Source: Paenibacillus faecalis
Lineage (GTDB): Bacteria > Bacillota > Bacilli > Paenibacillales > Paenibacillaceae
Reading direction: 5' to 3'
Assembly: GCF_900289175.1 (NCBI RefSeq)
Contig: NZ_LT985747.1
Span: 2,957,761-3,021,760 of the forward strand
Length of the DNA: 64,000 nt
The position numbers were made by a program, and so were the translations under genes. Position 1 is the stretch's first letter; each line of letters starts with the position of its first letter. Below, in pieces: positions 8,600 to 15,523 of the stretch. The notes beneath the pieces are model-generated. The model ran no database searches and was not told the DNA's origin. It worked only from the letters and a program-made list of their open reading frames with translations.

Positions 8600-8628
8600 G
8601 AAACCTTACTCTCCTTCGGTAAGGTTTC
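8600..8628 (+). terminator. Strong hairpin, probable terminator
   Basis: Perfect 10-bp inverted repeat GAAACCTTAC / GTAAGGTTTC with a 9-nt loop, followed on the plus strand by TTTTATC. No plus-strand gene ends here; it could be an IS end structure. Confidence 0.5.
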
Positions 8629-8715
8629 TTTTATCTATGACTTACCCCGTGCTTCCAGAGAAGTTATACTCTCGTAGGGAAATTCTGACAGTAAACTGTT
8701 GGTTATGGAGTGTGT

Positions 8716-8868
8716 GTGCGTGAGTTGATTACTGAGATAAATGATTTATTGGAGTCATATACAGGTAGCCTAAATGTAACAGTTCGGTACATTGGCGATC
8801 AGAAGTATCAGAACATTTTTCACAAGGCAAGTCACAATTCGGCTAGAAAGGCAATAGGAAAGAAGTAA
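8716..8868 (+). CDS. Small hypothetical ORF
   Basis: 50 residues from a GTG start (VRELITEINDLLESYTGSL ... KAIGKK), helical, too short for the length-limited gene list. There is a GGAG a few bases upstream. A hairpin with arms AACCCCA and TGGGGTT follows at 8888-8922. No family is recognised, and the surroundings are decayed, so it may be a fragment. Confidence 0.3.
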   Translation: MRELITEINDLLESYTGSLNVTVRYIGDQKYQNIFHKASHNSARKAIGKK

Positions 8869-9145
8869 AACGAGCAGATTATATTCAAACCCCAGAAACA
8901 AATCGAATTTGTTTTTGGGGTTAAGACTGCTAAATAATAGAAAATGGTTCCGATTGGTGCAGGTTACTGCTGCGCCAAAGCTTCGCTTTAGATAGTCTAA
9001 TTGCATTCTTTTCAGAACACAGAGAGTTATTCGTCAATAGTTAGGAATACAGAGTACTTTTTTTGGCACTTTAAGGGAGGGATATAGAAGAGCGGAGTTA
9101 GGATAGACAAGCATTCAACCATTACTTTTTTATGGAGGTTATAGT
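8869..9145. other. Spacer with a hairpin
   Basis: Holds the hairpin at 8888-8922 (AACCCCA ... TGGGGTT with an AAACAAAT / ATTTGTTT inner stem, no T-run after it) and AT-rich sequence leading to the ribosome site of the broken gene at 9146. A minus-strand 78-codon frame here has no ribosome site and is not supported. Confidence 0.35.
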
Positions 9146-9584
9146 ATGTTGAATTTCCCCTGTTCAACTGAAGGTATTCCGCTGTTTGAACTGATTGGAA
9201 AAGAAGTTGGAGTGACTTACGTTACTGAAAAAAACCGCCTTATTTTAAAGCAGATAATGATTCTAAGCGTATATCTGGTCATCGGAAACCTGAGATACTT
9301 TGGGATATTGAGTATATTCCTCTAACTGGAGACTACAAAATTATTATTCTCATTGTACACCAGCCAGAAAGATTTGATACTGATGTTTCGTCTTACAATC
9401 CATTCAAATCGGATTATCGAATATATGTAACTATTCCAATGTAAGAGTGAACCAAGCTGTAGGCGGCAGAATTCTGAATCTTTATACACCTGAATGGCAT
9501 CAATCACTTAACTATTTTCGCCAATACACAGAGGAAATACAAGATAGAATTGAAGCGCTTGAGGATGAGCTAGATGAGGAATAA
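9146..9584 (+). pseudogene. Hypothetical gene broken by two frameshifts
   Basis: A good ribosome site (GGAGG) precedes ATG at 9146. The protein reads MLNFPCSTEGIPLFELIGK ... TEKN in frame 1, continues as PYFKADNDSKRISGHRKPEI ... YRIYVTIP in a second frame, and then as NVRVNQAVGGRILNLYTPEW ... LEDELDEE-stop in a third. Spliced together it would be about 147 residues. The family is unknown. All three pieces look like one former protein, so this is a recently inactivated gene. Confidence 0.6.
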
Positions 9585-9652
9585 CTAAACTGCTCATTCT
9601 CAATAGAATCGATATTTTATTGAGACTTTTTTAAAAGAAGGAGCGGGAAAAA

Positions 9653-9955
9653 ATGAGTGAAGATAAACGAAAATTGAGAGAGGGCAGTCTTTTCAGTTTC
9701 GAAGAGAAAATCATGAGTTCAGTGATAGACAGAGTGAATTATCAGAAGAGATTGAATAATTTTATAGAAAGACAAAACGCATTGTGTGACAAAAAATCGG
9801 AGGTTCATTTTTGTTGTAAGTGTAATGGTACTGAGCTTCTGTACCAGAAGGTTGATTTGCCATTAAATACAAATAATAATCGCTACAAAAGTGTTAAATT
9901 GATTGCGGCTGTTTGTTCAAAGTGTGATGAAAGATATTTTAATAAAAAAAAATGA
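9653..9955 (+). CDS. Zinc-ribbon protein, YgiT/MqsA-N-like
   Basis: 100 residues. Residues 1-50 are charged and helical; the C-terminal half has two CxxC knuckles (CCKC near residue 55 and CSKC near 91) spaced about 36 residues apart and ends in ERYFNKKK. This is the pattern of the YgiT-type zinc finger found at the N-terminus of MqsA antitoxins, but there is no HTH domain. Ribosome site AAGGAG. The stop overlaps the start of the next gene by 4 bp (ATGA), so the two are translationally coupled. Function unknown. Confidence 0.6.
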   Translation: MSEDKRKLREGSLFSFEEKIMSSVIDRVNYQKRLNNFIERQNALCDKKSEVHFCCKCNGTELLYQKVDLPLNTNNNRYKSVKLIAAVCSKCDERYFNKKK

Positions 9956-10224
9956 AACACTTAGAAGAAATAGATACAATAATTAACTCTTACTCTTGTG
10001 AAGGGAATAATACTGTTGAACCTAGAGTTAGTTACTGTGAAGTTTGTAAATCCTATAATATTGATAATGTTGAGTTGGAAGTATATCTTTTATCAAAAGA
10101 CTCAAAAATCATATCTGTTACAATACAAGAGGATTATTGTAAAGAATGCAACGCAGTATATTATGGTGATGAGGGCGATCAATCAGCAATGGAGCATCTT
10201 AGATACTTTTTCATGACACAATAA
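9952..10224 (+). CDS. Second zinc-ribbon protein in tandem
   Basis: 90 residues with CEVC near residue 24 and CKEC near residue 59, then an acidic tail (GDEGDQSAMEHLRYFFMTQ). It has the same two-knuckle layout as the protein encoded just upstream, so the pair may have arisen by duplication. It overlaps that gene by 4 bp. No HTH, no catalytic motif. Possibly partners in a small complex; the role is unknown. Confidence 0.6.
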   Translation: MKHLEEIDTIINSYSCEGNNTVEPRVSYCEVCKSYNIDNVELEVYLLSKDSKIISVTIQEDYCKECNAVYYGDEGDQSAMEHLRYFFMTQ

Positions 10225-10270
10225 TTTGTAAGCATTACAGTATTCTGATTTACAAAAATGAGGTGTGACT

Positions 10271-10387
10271 ATGAATGAAACTGAGACGACTCATCATAAG
10301 CTAAAACAACTTATAGAAGATGTTACTGAACAATCTAAAGTTATACACTTAACATCAACACATGAGAGCGTAAAATATCTTGTGTAA
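10271..10387 (+). CDS. Very small ORF, 3' end formed by IS sequence
   Basis: 38 residues (MNETETTHHKLKQLIEDVTE ... VKYLV) with a good GAGGTG ribosome site. The last seven codons lie within the terminal repeat of the IS256-type remnant starting at 10367, so the original gene was probably longer and has been cut. It may belong to the operon of the two zinc-ribbon genes. Confidence 0.4.
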   Translation: MNETETTHHKLKQLIEDVTEQSKVIHLTSTHESVKYLV

Positions 10388-10931
10388 ATAGATAAATAGC
10401 AAAAAAGGAAGACCTTTTCTTGTAGAATTGAGCTACCACACTACAATCCATAGAAAAGAGGTCTTCCTATGAATCATTTTACATCAGATTTAGTCCAAGC
10501 TCTAGTCACGAAACAGGATGTGACTGAAATTTCGTAAGCACTTAGAAATGGCGATGAATCGCTTATTGGAGACAGAATTAACTGCATTCCTCGATTACGA
10601 AAAATATGACCGAATAGGGATGAATTCTGGAAATTCCCGTAATGGTGGATACGCGCGTACACTCCATACTGAGTATGGAGACTTGCAGCTTCACATCCCA
10701 CGAGATCGCAATGGAGAGTTTAAACAGCAAACAGTAGCTCCGTACAAGCGTTCCAATGACACGCTTGAATCCTTTGTCATCCACATGTTTCAAAAGGGCG
10801 TTACGATGACAGAGTTTCGCTGACCTCATTGAGAAAATGTATGGTCATCACTACACGCCACAAACCGTGTCCAATATGACTAAGGCTATGGTCGAACAAG
10901 TCGACGCTTTCGCCAATCATATACCACTATA
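10367..10931 (+). mobile_element. IS256-family insertion sequence, N-terminal half with one end
   Basis: Plus-strand codons from ATG 10469 read MNHFTSDLVQALVTKQDVTE, then in a second frame MAMNRLLETELTAFLDYEK, NSRNGGYARTLHTEYG, HIPRDRNGEFKQQ, then in a third frame ADLIEKMYGHHYTPQTVSN up to VEQVDAFAN. This is the N-terminal third of an IS256-type transposase with two frameshifts. The end at 10367-10389 matches that at 7555-7577. The break point is where the other half (7555-8345) begins, so both halves could be one element split by an inversion. Confidence 0.85.
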
Positions 10932-10937
10932 AACGAA

Positions 10938-10975
10938 AGAGAAACCTAGCGTTTCGAAAAAACGTAGGTTTCTCT
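10938..10975 (-). terminator. Long hairpin, probable terminator of the retron-like operon
   Basis: Perfect 11-bp arms AGAGAAACCTA / TAGGTTTCTCT around a 16-nt centre, followed on the minus strand by TTCGTTT. It lies 28 bp after the reverse transcriptase stop. Confidence 0.6.
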
Positions 10976-10984
10976 ACAATCTGA

Positions 10985-11000
10985 CCCTCTATTTAGAGGG
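10985..11000. repeat. Short perfect hairpin after the RT gene
   Basis: CCCTCTA-TT-TAGAGGG, a 7-bp perfect inverted repeat two bases after the reverse transcriptase stop codon. It may stabilise the mRNA end together with the larger hairpin at 10938-10975. Confidence 0.5.
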
Positions 11001-11002
11001 AC

Positions 11003-11962
11003 TTATTTTGCAATATTATTAATTTTAGAAGAGTGTCTTATTTCTTTCAAGCGTCTAGTGATATGAGGGAAGCTTCTGTCTTTCTCTATAGATTTAATAG
11101 CTGATACAGTACCTTGTACTCGATTTATTAAGCTGATAATTTCATCATGATCTGCTGAAACTTTAGCTTTTTGTTCTAATTCCTTGAATTGATTAATCAT
11201 TTTAAGTTGTAGCTTATTAGGGGCATACAAACCCTCTTTTCGAACGATTGTTCCAGTTATTCTTATCCCATTTTTCAATATATATATTCCAGATTTTTGA
11301 GGATGAACTTTTAAACCGTAATCTGAAGTAACTCTAATAACTTGTTTCTTGAAATTTTTATTTATAAATGTATTTGATGAGAAAGTGACATCATCATAAT
11401 AACAACTAAACTTATAATTATTTGCATCGGCTAAGATTTTCAACTTTGAAAACATCCCATGATAGCTCAAATAACTCAGAATAGGACTTGTCGGGTAACC
11501 TTGTGGTAATATATCTACTCCTGTAGAAGGAGAGGTTTCAGTAACTAATAGTGTCAAGATTTTTGCAATATCCACTGAATTATTCAATTTATATCTAAAG
11601 AAATTGTAAACATATTTTTCATTTGTAGATGGAAAAAAGTCAGTAAAGTCAATAAGACAAAAAAAAGATTGACCATTATGAATCTCCCCATTGTTTATGT
11701 AACTTTTTCCTTTTACGCCACCAATAACGTATTCAGGAATAATAATTTTTTGTAAATGTCTATTAATACTTTTCAAAATACGTTTGTGTTCTGTAGAAGG
11801 ATTATAAAGAGTTCTCGGCTTATTTTTTTGGGTCATTTGAGTAAAGGGGACAGTTGTATAGTATTTCCTGACATTTTTCAAGTGGGAGAGAGGTATTCGA
11901 ATTAATTCAGAGAAGTATTTTTTGTTGCTGATATTCTGTAACTTACAATTATTTATATCCAT
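11003..11962 (-). CDS. Retron-type reverse transcriptase
   Basis: 319 residues from ATG 11962 (AGAGG site just upstream); a 331-residue reading from 11998 is less likely because it overlaps the preceding gene by 50 bp. Retron RT blocks in order: an NKPRTLYNP-type N-terminal motif, CLIDFTDFFPST (first catalytic Asp), LPQGYPTSPILSYL, CYYDDVTFS (the YxDD box, Tyr in place of the usual Ala), GLKVHPQKSG and GIRITGTIV, equivalent to the retron VTG motif. All three catalytic Asp are present. There is no maturase or endonuclease domain, so it is not a group II intron RT. It is coupled to the 2-TM gene upstream, behind a hairpin-rich leader. An Abi-type RT is the main alternative. Confidence 0.85.
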   Translation of the reverse strand: MDINNCKLQNISNKKYFSELIRIPLSHLKNVRKYYTTVPFTQMTQKNKPRTLYNPSTEHKRILKSINRHLQKIIIPEYVIGGVKGKSYINNGEIHNGQSFFCLIDFTDFFPSTNEKYVYNFFRYKLNNSVDIAKILTLLVTETSPSTGVDILPQGYPTSPILSYLSYHGMFSKLKILADANNYKFSCYYDDVTFSSNTFINKNFKKQVIRVTSDYGLKVHPQKSGIYILKNGIRITGTIVRKEGLYAPNKLQLKMINQFKELEQKAKVSADHDEIISLINRVQGTVSAIKSIEKDRSFPHITRRLKEIRHSSKINNIAK

Positions 11963-12194
11963 AACTAACCTCTTGATAAATAAAGATAGAGTTGACAAAC
12001 GTATTAAAATGTTCAGTAAAATAAACCATCAGATCAACTAAACAAGTGAAAACTATAAGGAAAAACTCAAAGAATCTGACAAGGACATTAATAAAAAGAT
12101 GAATTGCAGAAAATGTTCCCGCAATAACAACAATAGCTTTCCATACTTTCTTTAAATGTCCTATAATTTTACTATGCCTATTACGATTATCCAT
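11949..12194 (-). CDS. Small two-transmembrane protein, candidate retron effector
   Basis: 81 residues: a basic N-terminus (MDNRNRHSKIIGHLKKVWK), hydrophobic segment 1 at about 19-40 and segment 2 at about 43-61, then a short polar tail. Its last 14 bp overlap the RT start, so the two are translationally coupled. Ribosome site AGAGG. Retrons such as Ec48 carry a two-TM effector that damages the membrane when the RT/msDNA complex is disturbed; a similar role is inferred here only from topology and position. This protein is short and precedes the RT. It could instead be an unrelated membrane protein. Confidence 0.6.
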   Translation of the reverse strand: MDNRNRHSKIIGHLKKVWKAIVVIAGTFSAIHLFINVLVRFFEFFLIVFTCLVDLMVYFTEHFNTFVNSIFIYQEVSYGYK

Positions 12195-12430
12195 ACAGGT
12201 ACCTCTTTTCTAATGTTAGTAGAACATGAAGAATTCATGTCCCCCTCCGCACAACATTAGAGTGTTGAAAATAGGCATGTCAACTCTACCTTTTAAAACT
12301 CCGCTCTTTAGTGAGTGAGCCTAAAATTTTGTCGGATGAGTGTTGGACGTCTCGACATGATGCTCATGTCTTGAGAACCTGTGTCGCGACGGCAAACATA
12401 CAACCAGACAAATAGTACCGCCAAGTTTGG
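12195..12430 (-). ncRNA. Candidate retron ncRNA (msr-msd)
   Basis: The 236-nt leader of the 2-TM/RT operon is non-coding and full of inverted repeats: GACATGA-TGC-TCATGTC (12354-12370), arms TAGAGTGTTGA / TCAACTCTA (12258-12288), a 9-bp stem TCTAATGTT (12209-12217) / AACATTAGA (12253-12261) enclosing ACATGAA-GAA-TTCATGT (12224-12240), and GCTC...GAGC near 12310. Several stems overlap and would be alternatives. Retrons place their msr-msd RNA just upstream of the RT operon, which fits. I could not identify the outer a1/a2 pair or the branching G, so exact ends are unknown. Confidence 0.45.
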
Positions 12431-12712
12431 CAAATTATAGTTTTGGAGGAAATTCAACAATTATCGCAATCTCATAGTAACAAAACTATCAAATTAAGTA
12501 AATAGTCAACCAAAAAAATGTTAGATTTTGAGAAAAAACAAATGTTCATGTGTAAAACTATCAAATACCGTGTGTGCTTTTCTTGACAAAAAAATATTCG
12601 CATCTTTAGATGGACCTCGCCCCCTGTTTAAGGCGTTGCACTTTCTTTCTTAATAAGGAGTCTATTTAATTCATAAAAAGCATATACACCCTAATTTCAC
12701 CTGTCTCAGAAA
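12431..12712. other. AT-rich region upstream of the retron-like operon
   Basis: Probably contains the operon promoter. The 13-base string aaaactatcaaat occurs twice (12484 and 12556) and a related inverted form (attatagtttt) near 12435; these could be regulator or promoter repeats. No gene is supported. Confidence 0.35.
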
Positions 12713-12744
12713 GAAAAAAGTCCATGACCAACTACTCATGGACT
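12713..12744 (-). terminator. Terminator downstream of the integrase
   Basis: AGTCCATGA / TCATGGACT, 9-bp perfect arms, followed on the minus strand by TTTTTTC. Between it and the integrase stop is a short minus-strand frame with a hydrophobic stretch (VVCVIFTAIYIAIYI) but no normal start codon, so it is not called as a gene. Confidence 0.7.
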
Positions 12745-12897
12745 CTCAAGTGTAATACAGTTTAATTGATAATTAGAATTGTCTCTTAACGCAGAAGAAC
12801 ATAAAATAATTGATATATATAGCTATATAGATAGCTGTGAAAATCACACAGACTACAAATAAAAATCTCGAAACTTCGATAAATTCCCAGCGATAAT

Positions 12898-13887
12898 TTA
12901 TTTATCTATCTTCCTAATTCGCTTTTTTTGGGGCAATATTTGATTTAATGGAGAAGCTATTGAGTGTTGTTCTTTTAGATCATTGTTTGTCAATCTTACA
13001 TATCTCTTTGTCATGGTCATATCAACATGTCCAAGCATCATTTGAAGAGCAAAAGCGTTCCCCTTCCCACGTAAAAACATGATCGAGAAAGCATGACGCA
13101 AAGCATAAGGATGAAATTGAGTCCCAAGCTTCTTACAATACATTTCAATTCTATCTCCCCAAGTATGCCGATTTAATGGTTTACCTTCATTAGTACAAAA
13201 TAGTGGAGCATCTTTCCACTCCTCTGGACGAACAGAAATTAATTCATCAATGGCTTTTGCTGTTTGCGGCATAATATGCAGTGTTCGAGATGTTCTTGTT
13301 TTAGCTTTTTGTGCCTGTACTGTTAATTCAAGTGCATATTTATTGTAATCTGATTCCATTAAGCCAAACGCTTCTTTTGGGCGAATACCAGTATCCAAAA
13401 ATATCAATATCAAAGCATAATCTCGCAAGCCAACATAGGTTGTGAGGTCTGGTAGCCTGATTAAATCACTCAATACTTTCTCATCAATCTGGACAACTCT
13501 ACCCTCATCCTTTCGCTTCTTAAATCCTTCTAATGGATTATCAGATAAAATCGCATGTTCAACGCACCATTTAAAAAAACTCCTCAGGCAGACCAGACGG
13601 TTATTATATGTAGCTGGTTTAATACCTTCCTGTCCTAAGTGTTTAAATAAAGCTTTTTCAAGCTCCTCATAAGATTGTGTTGAAGAAGGAAACCTCTTCA
13701 AAAGTAGATTGAAATGTGTAGTGTAGTCTAGGATTGTTTGCTCACTGAGATTGTTTGCTTTTTTCCAATTTATAAATTGGGCAAAAGCTTCTTCTAACGT
13801 TGCTGGTGCTGTCTTCTTTACTTTCGTTAATCGCTTGACCAACGAGAAAACCTCCTTCACATCATCTGATTTAGTCAGATACTGCAA
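12898..13887 (-). CDS. int: Tyrosine recombinase (integrase) of the tRNA-Leu element
   Basis: 329 residues with the XerC/D-like layout. The SAM-like core-binding domain is at about 30-120 and the catalytic domain at about 140-310. Catalytic residues are visible: Arg in DTGIRPKEA, His-x-x-Arg in HPYALRHAF, His in MLGHVDM and the nucleophilic Tyr in KRYVRL. It is intact. There is no separate arm-binding domain, so it is a simple XerC-like integrase. It starts about 120 bp from the tRNA-Leu 3' end, transcribed away from it, the usual position for an integrase beside its attachment site. No excisionase gene was seen. Confidence 0.93.
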   Translation of the reverse strand: MQYLTKSDDVKEVFSLVKRLTKVKKTAPATLEEAFAQFINWKKANNLSEQTILDYTTHFNLLLKRFPSSTQSYEELEKALFKHLGQEGIKPATYNNRLVCLRSFFKWCVEHAILSDNPLEGFKKRKDEGRVVQIDEKVLSDLIRLPDLTTYVGLRDYALILIFLDTGIRPKEAFGLMESDYNKYALELTVQAQKAKTRTSRTLHIMPQTAKAIDELISVRPEEWKDAPLFCTNEGKPLNRHTWGDRIEMYCKKLGTQFHPYALRHAFSIMFLRGKGNAFALQMMLGHVDMTMTKRYVRLTNNDLKEQHSIASPLNQILPQKKRIRKIDK

Positions 13888-13912
13888 AGGAGGTTATTAT
13901 AAGCTTCTCGAT

Positions 13913-13943
13913 GTCCTGTGCGTTTTAATTAAACACACAGGAC
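13913..13943. repeat. 31-bp near-perfect palindrome beside the integrase
   Basis: Arms GTCCTGTG (13913-13920) and CACAGGAC (13936-13943) continue inwards with one mismatch. The first 11 bases, GTCCTGTGCGT, also occur in the attachment core inside the tRNA anticodon arm (14061-14071). It lies between the integrase start and the tRNA and could be an integrase arm/accessory site or a hairpin terminator. Confidence 0.55.
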
Positions 13944-14005
13944 TATCAGTTTTTAGACTCATTGTCTACATGGAGAAAACCTTGATTTCTCAAGGTTTCC
14001 TAGTG

Positions 14006-14072
14006 TATGCCGAGGACCGGGATCGAACCGGTACGGTAGTCACCTACCGCAGGATTTTAAGTCCTGTGCGTC
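14006..14072. repeat. Proximal attachment site (att) inside tRNA-Leu
   Basis: 67 bp identical to 3395-3461. It begins two bases beyond the tRNA 3' end and runs through the anticodon arm into the D arm. Strand exchange must lie within this stretch. Confidence 0.9.
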
Positions 14073-14093
14073 TGCCAATTCCGCCACCCCGGC
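14008..14093 (-). tRNA. tRNA-Leu (anticodon UAA)
   Basis: 86 nt with acceptor arms GCCGGGG / CCTCGGC, discriminator A, D arm with GGCAGACGC, anticodon loop containing TAA (AGGACTTAAAATCCT), long class II variable arm and T arm GGTTCGATCCC. CCA is not encoded. Its 3' part is supplied by the integrated element. Confidence 0.95.
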
Positions 14094-14395
14094 ACAATAA
14101 TGCGGGTTTTCCGCTTCGCTTTTTTCGCCCCTAACGTATAGGTTACGAACCGACTAGCGAACATGTTTCTGTGCGCCTGACAAAGCATTTTTTATCGCGG
14201 CGACAAAAATGATAATACCATGTATCGATATATGTTGTCAACATGTTGGATGAAATTAGTTTCTCCATCTTTGATTTTGTATATAAATTCTTCCTTTTGC
14301 TCAGGCATCCATGCAATTAAGAATAAAATCATAAATAGCACCAAACAATAATTAAAAAATGTCAACGACATAACAAAGTAAAGGACATTACAATT
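14094..14395. other. Intergenic region between divergent tRNA-Leu and deacetylase
   Basis: About 300 bp. It must hold the tRNA-Leu promoter (minus strand) and the deacetylase promoter (plus strand, AT-rich part 14280-14380), but neither has boxes clear enough to name. No gene was seen. Confidence 0.4.
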
Positions 14396-15151
14396 ATGAA
14401 AAAATACTCCCTGCTTCTACTGTTTCTCATCACCGTTTCCATACTAGCACCTTCGGTCAATGCAACACCTTCCACCTTCAGCAAAAAACGTGATTATTAC
14501 GAGCAACGCGGCGATATTGTATGGGAAGTTCCTACTCCAAAGAAGGTGATTGCGCTGACCTTTGATGATGGCCCTCATCAGGAATCCACTACAAAGATTT
14601 TGGATCTGCTTAAAAAGCATAATGCCAAAGCCACTTTTTTTGTTGTCGGCAATCGTGTTGAAAAGCATCCTGAAATCGTTAAGCGCCAGTTCGAGGAAGG
14701 CCATGAAATTGGAAACCATTCATACAGCCATCCCTCGTTCGAGCGAATCAATGGCAGCCTTATTGCAACAGAGCTAACCAAAACCCAGGAAGTGATCTAC
14801 AAAACGATCGGAGAAAAACCAACCCTTTTTCGGCCACCCGGAGGCAGCTATAATGAATCGATCGTACAGTTTGGAAAAAGTAGCGGTCTTCTCATGATTT
14901 TATGGTCCTGGCATCAGGACACTTTAGACTGGAAAAAGCCGGGGGTGGATAAAATCGTAAACAAGGTTTTGAAAAACGCACATAACGGCGATATCGTTCT
15001 CATGCACGACTTTGTGTTGAACAGCTCTCAAACCTATGACGCCCTGGAAATTATTTTACCTGAGTTGAAAAAAAGGGGCTATTCCTTTGTCACCGTCTCC
15101 GAACTGCTTTCGTTCAGGCAACAAACCAAAAGTTATATTAAGGCTAATTAA
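14396..15151 (+). CDS. Secreted polysaccharide deacetylase (NodB domain)
   Basis: 251 residues. A signal peptide covers about 1-23 (KKYSLLLLFLITVSILAPS ... NA). The NodB/CE4 domain follows: TFDDGP with Asp57/Asp58, metal ligands His108 and His112 in NHSYSHP, RPPGGSYN, the LDW loop and LMHD. All metal and catalytic motifs are present. Such enzymes remove acetyl groups from N-acetylglucosamine or muramic acid in the wall, or from chitin-like polymers; the substrate cannot be told. It stands alone on the plus strand with a weak ribosome site. Confidence 0.9.
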   Translation: MKKYSLLLLFLITVSILAPSVNATPSTFSKKRDYYEQRGDIVWEVPTPKKVIALTFDDGPHQESTTKILDLLKKHNAKATFFVVGNRVEKHPEIVKRQFEEGHEIGNHSYSHPSFERINGSLIATELTKTQEVIYKTIGEKPTLFRPPGGSYNESIVQFGKSSGLLMILWSWHQDTLDWKKPGVDKIVNKVLKNAHNGDIVLMHDFVLNSSQTYDALEIILPELKKRGYSFVTVSELLSFRQQTKSYIKAN

Positions 15152-15157
15152 TACCCT

Positions 15158-15505
15158 TTAAGCTGTGGAAGACTCAGAATCCTCCGAACTGCTCCGGGAC
15201 TTATTCAGGATCACAATTCCTACAATAATAAGAACCAGAGCAGTCCCTTTCATCAACGACATATCCTCCTGAAATATTAGCACCCCAATAACGGCTGTTA
15301 AAGCTGTGCCGATTCCAGACCAGGTGGCGTATGCGAAAGACAACGAAATGCTTTTTAGAGCAAAAGACAACGCCAGAAAAGACCCGAGAAAGCCTGCGGC
15401 AACACCGATCGAAGGCCATAACTCAGTAAATCCCGCTGAAAGTTTCAACATCGTAGATCCGAACGCTTCAAGTATAATTGCTAAACCCAAGTAGATAACA
15501 CCCAT
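15158..15505 (-). CDS. SMR family efflux subunit 1
   Basis: 115 residues with four transmembrane segments and the SMR signature: Glu13 in LAIILEAFGSTMLK, AYATWSGIG near residue 61, and the GIxLIFxE motif. Small multidrug resistance proteins exchange protons for cationic drugs or metabolites such as guanidinium. Serine/glutamate-rich tail. Encoded 18 bp after the second SMR gene; paired SMR genes usually form heterodimers. The order TetR-SMR-SMR resembles yvdT-yvdS-yvdR of Bacillus. Confidence 0.9.
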   Translation of the reverse strand: MGVIYLGLAIILEAFGSTMLKLSAGFTELWPSIGVAAGFLGSFLALSFALKSISLSFAYATWSGIGTALTAVIGVLIFQEDMSLMKGTALVLIIVGIVILNKSRSSSEDSESSTA

Positions 15506-15523
15506 TATTTAAACCACCTTTAC

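Larger units (their letters stand above)
3395..14072. mobile_element. Integrative element in tRNA-Leu(UAA), about 10.6 kb
   Basis: Bounded by 67-bp perfect direct repeats (3395-3461 and 14006-14072). The right copy is the 3' part of an intact tRNA-Leu gene; the left copy is the same 3' part with no 5' half. A tyrosine integrase starts about 120 bp from the tRNA. This is the classic footprint of an element that enters a tRNA 3' end and restores it. There are no replication, capsid or conjugation genes, so it is a non-self-transmissible or decayed island. The cargo is more AT-rich than the flanking housekeeping genes and includes a retron-like cassette, a TIR-like/HEPN operon and several transposon fragments. 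Confidence 0.88.

Noticed and set aside
8770-9006. 78-codon minus-strand frame, Phe/Leu-rich
   Set aside because: It overlaps a hairpin and a small plus-strand ORF, has no ribosome site and reads as antisense AT-rich noise.
11962-11998. Longer RT start at 11998
   Set aside because: It overlaps the 2-TM gene by 50 bp and lacks a ribosome site; ATG 11962 has AGAGG and gives a 14-bp coupled overlap.
12195-12660. CRISPR-like array because of repeated short strings
   Set aside because: Repeats are only 8-13 bases, irregularly spaced and partly inverted; they fit RNA hairpins or operator repeats, not a CRISPR array.
12746-12897. Tiny hydrophobic frame after the integrase
   Set aside because: No ATG or usable GTG for the whole hydrophobic stretch; only about 24 codons from an internal GTG.
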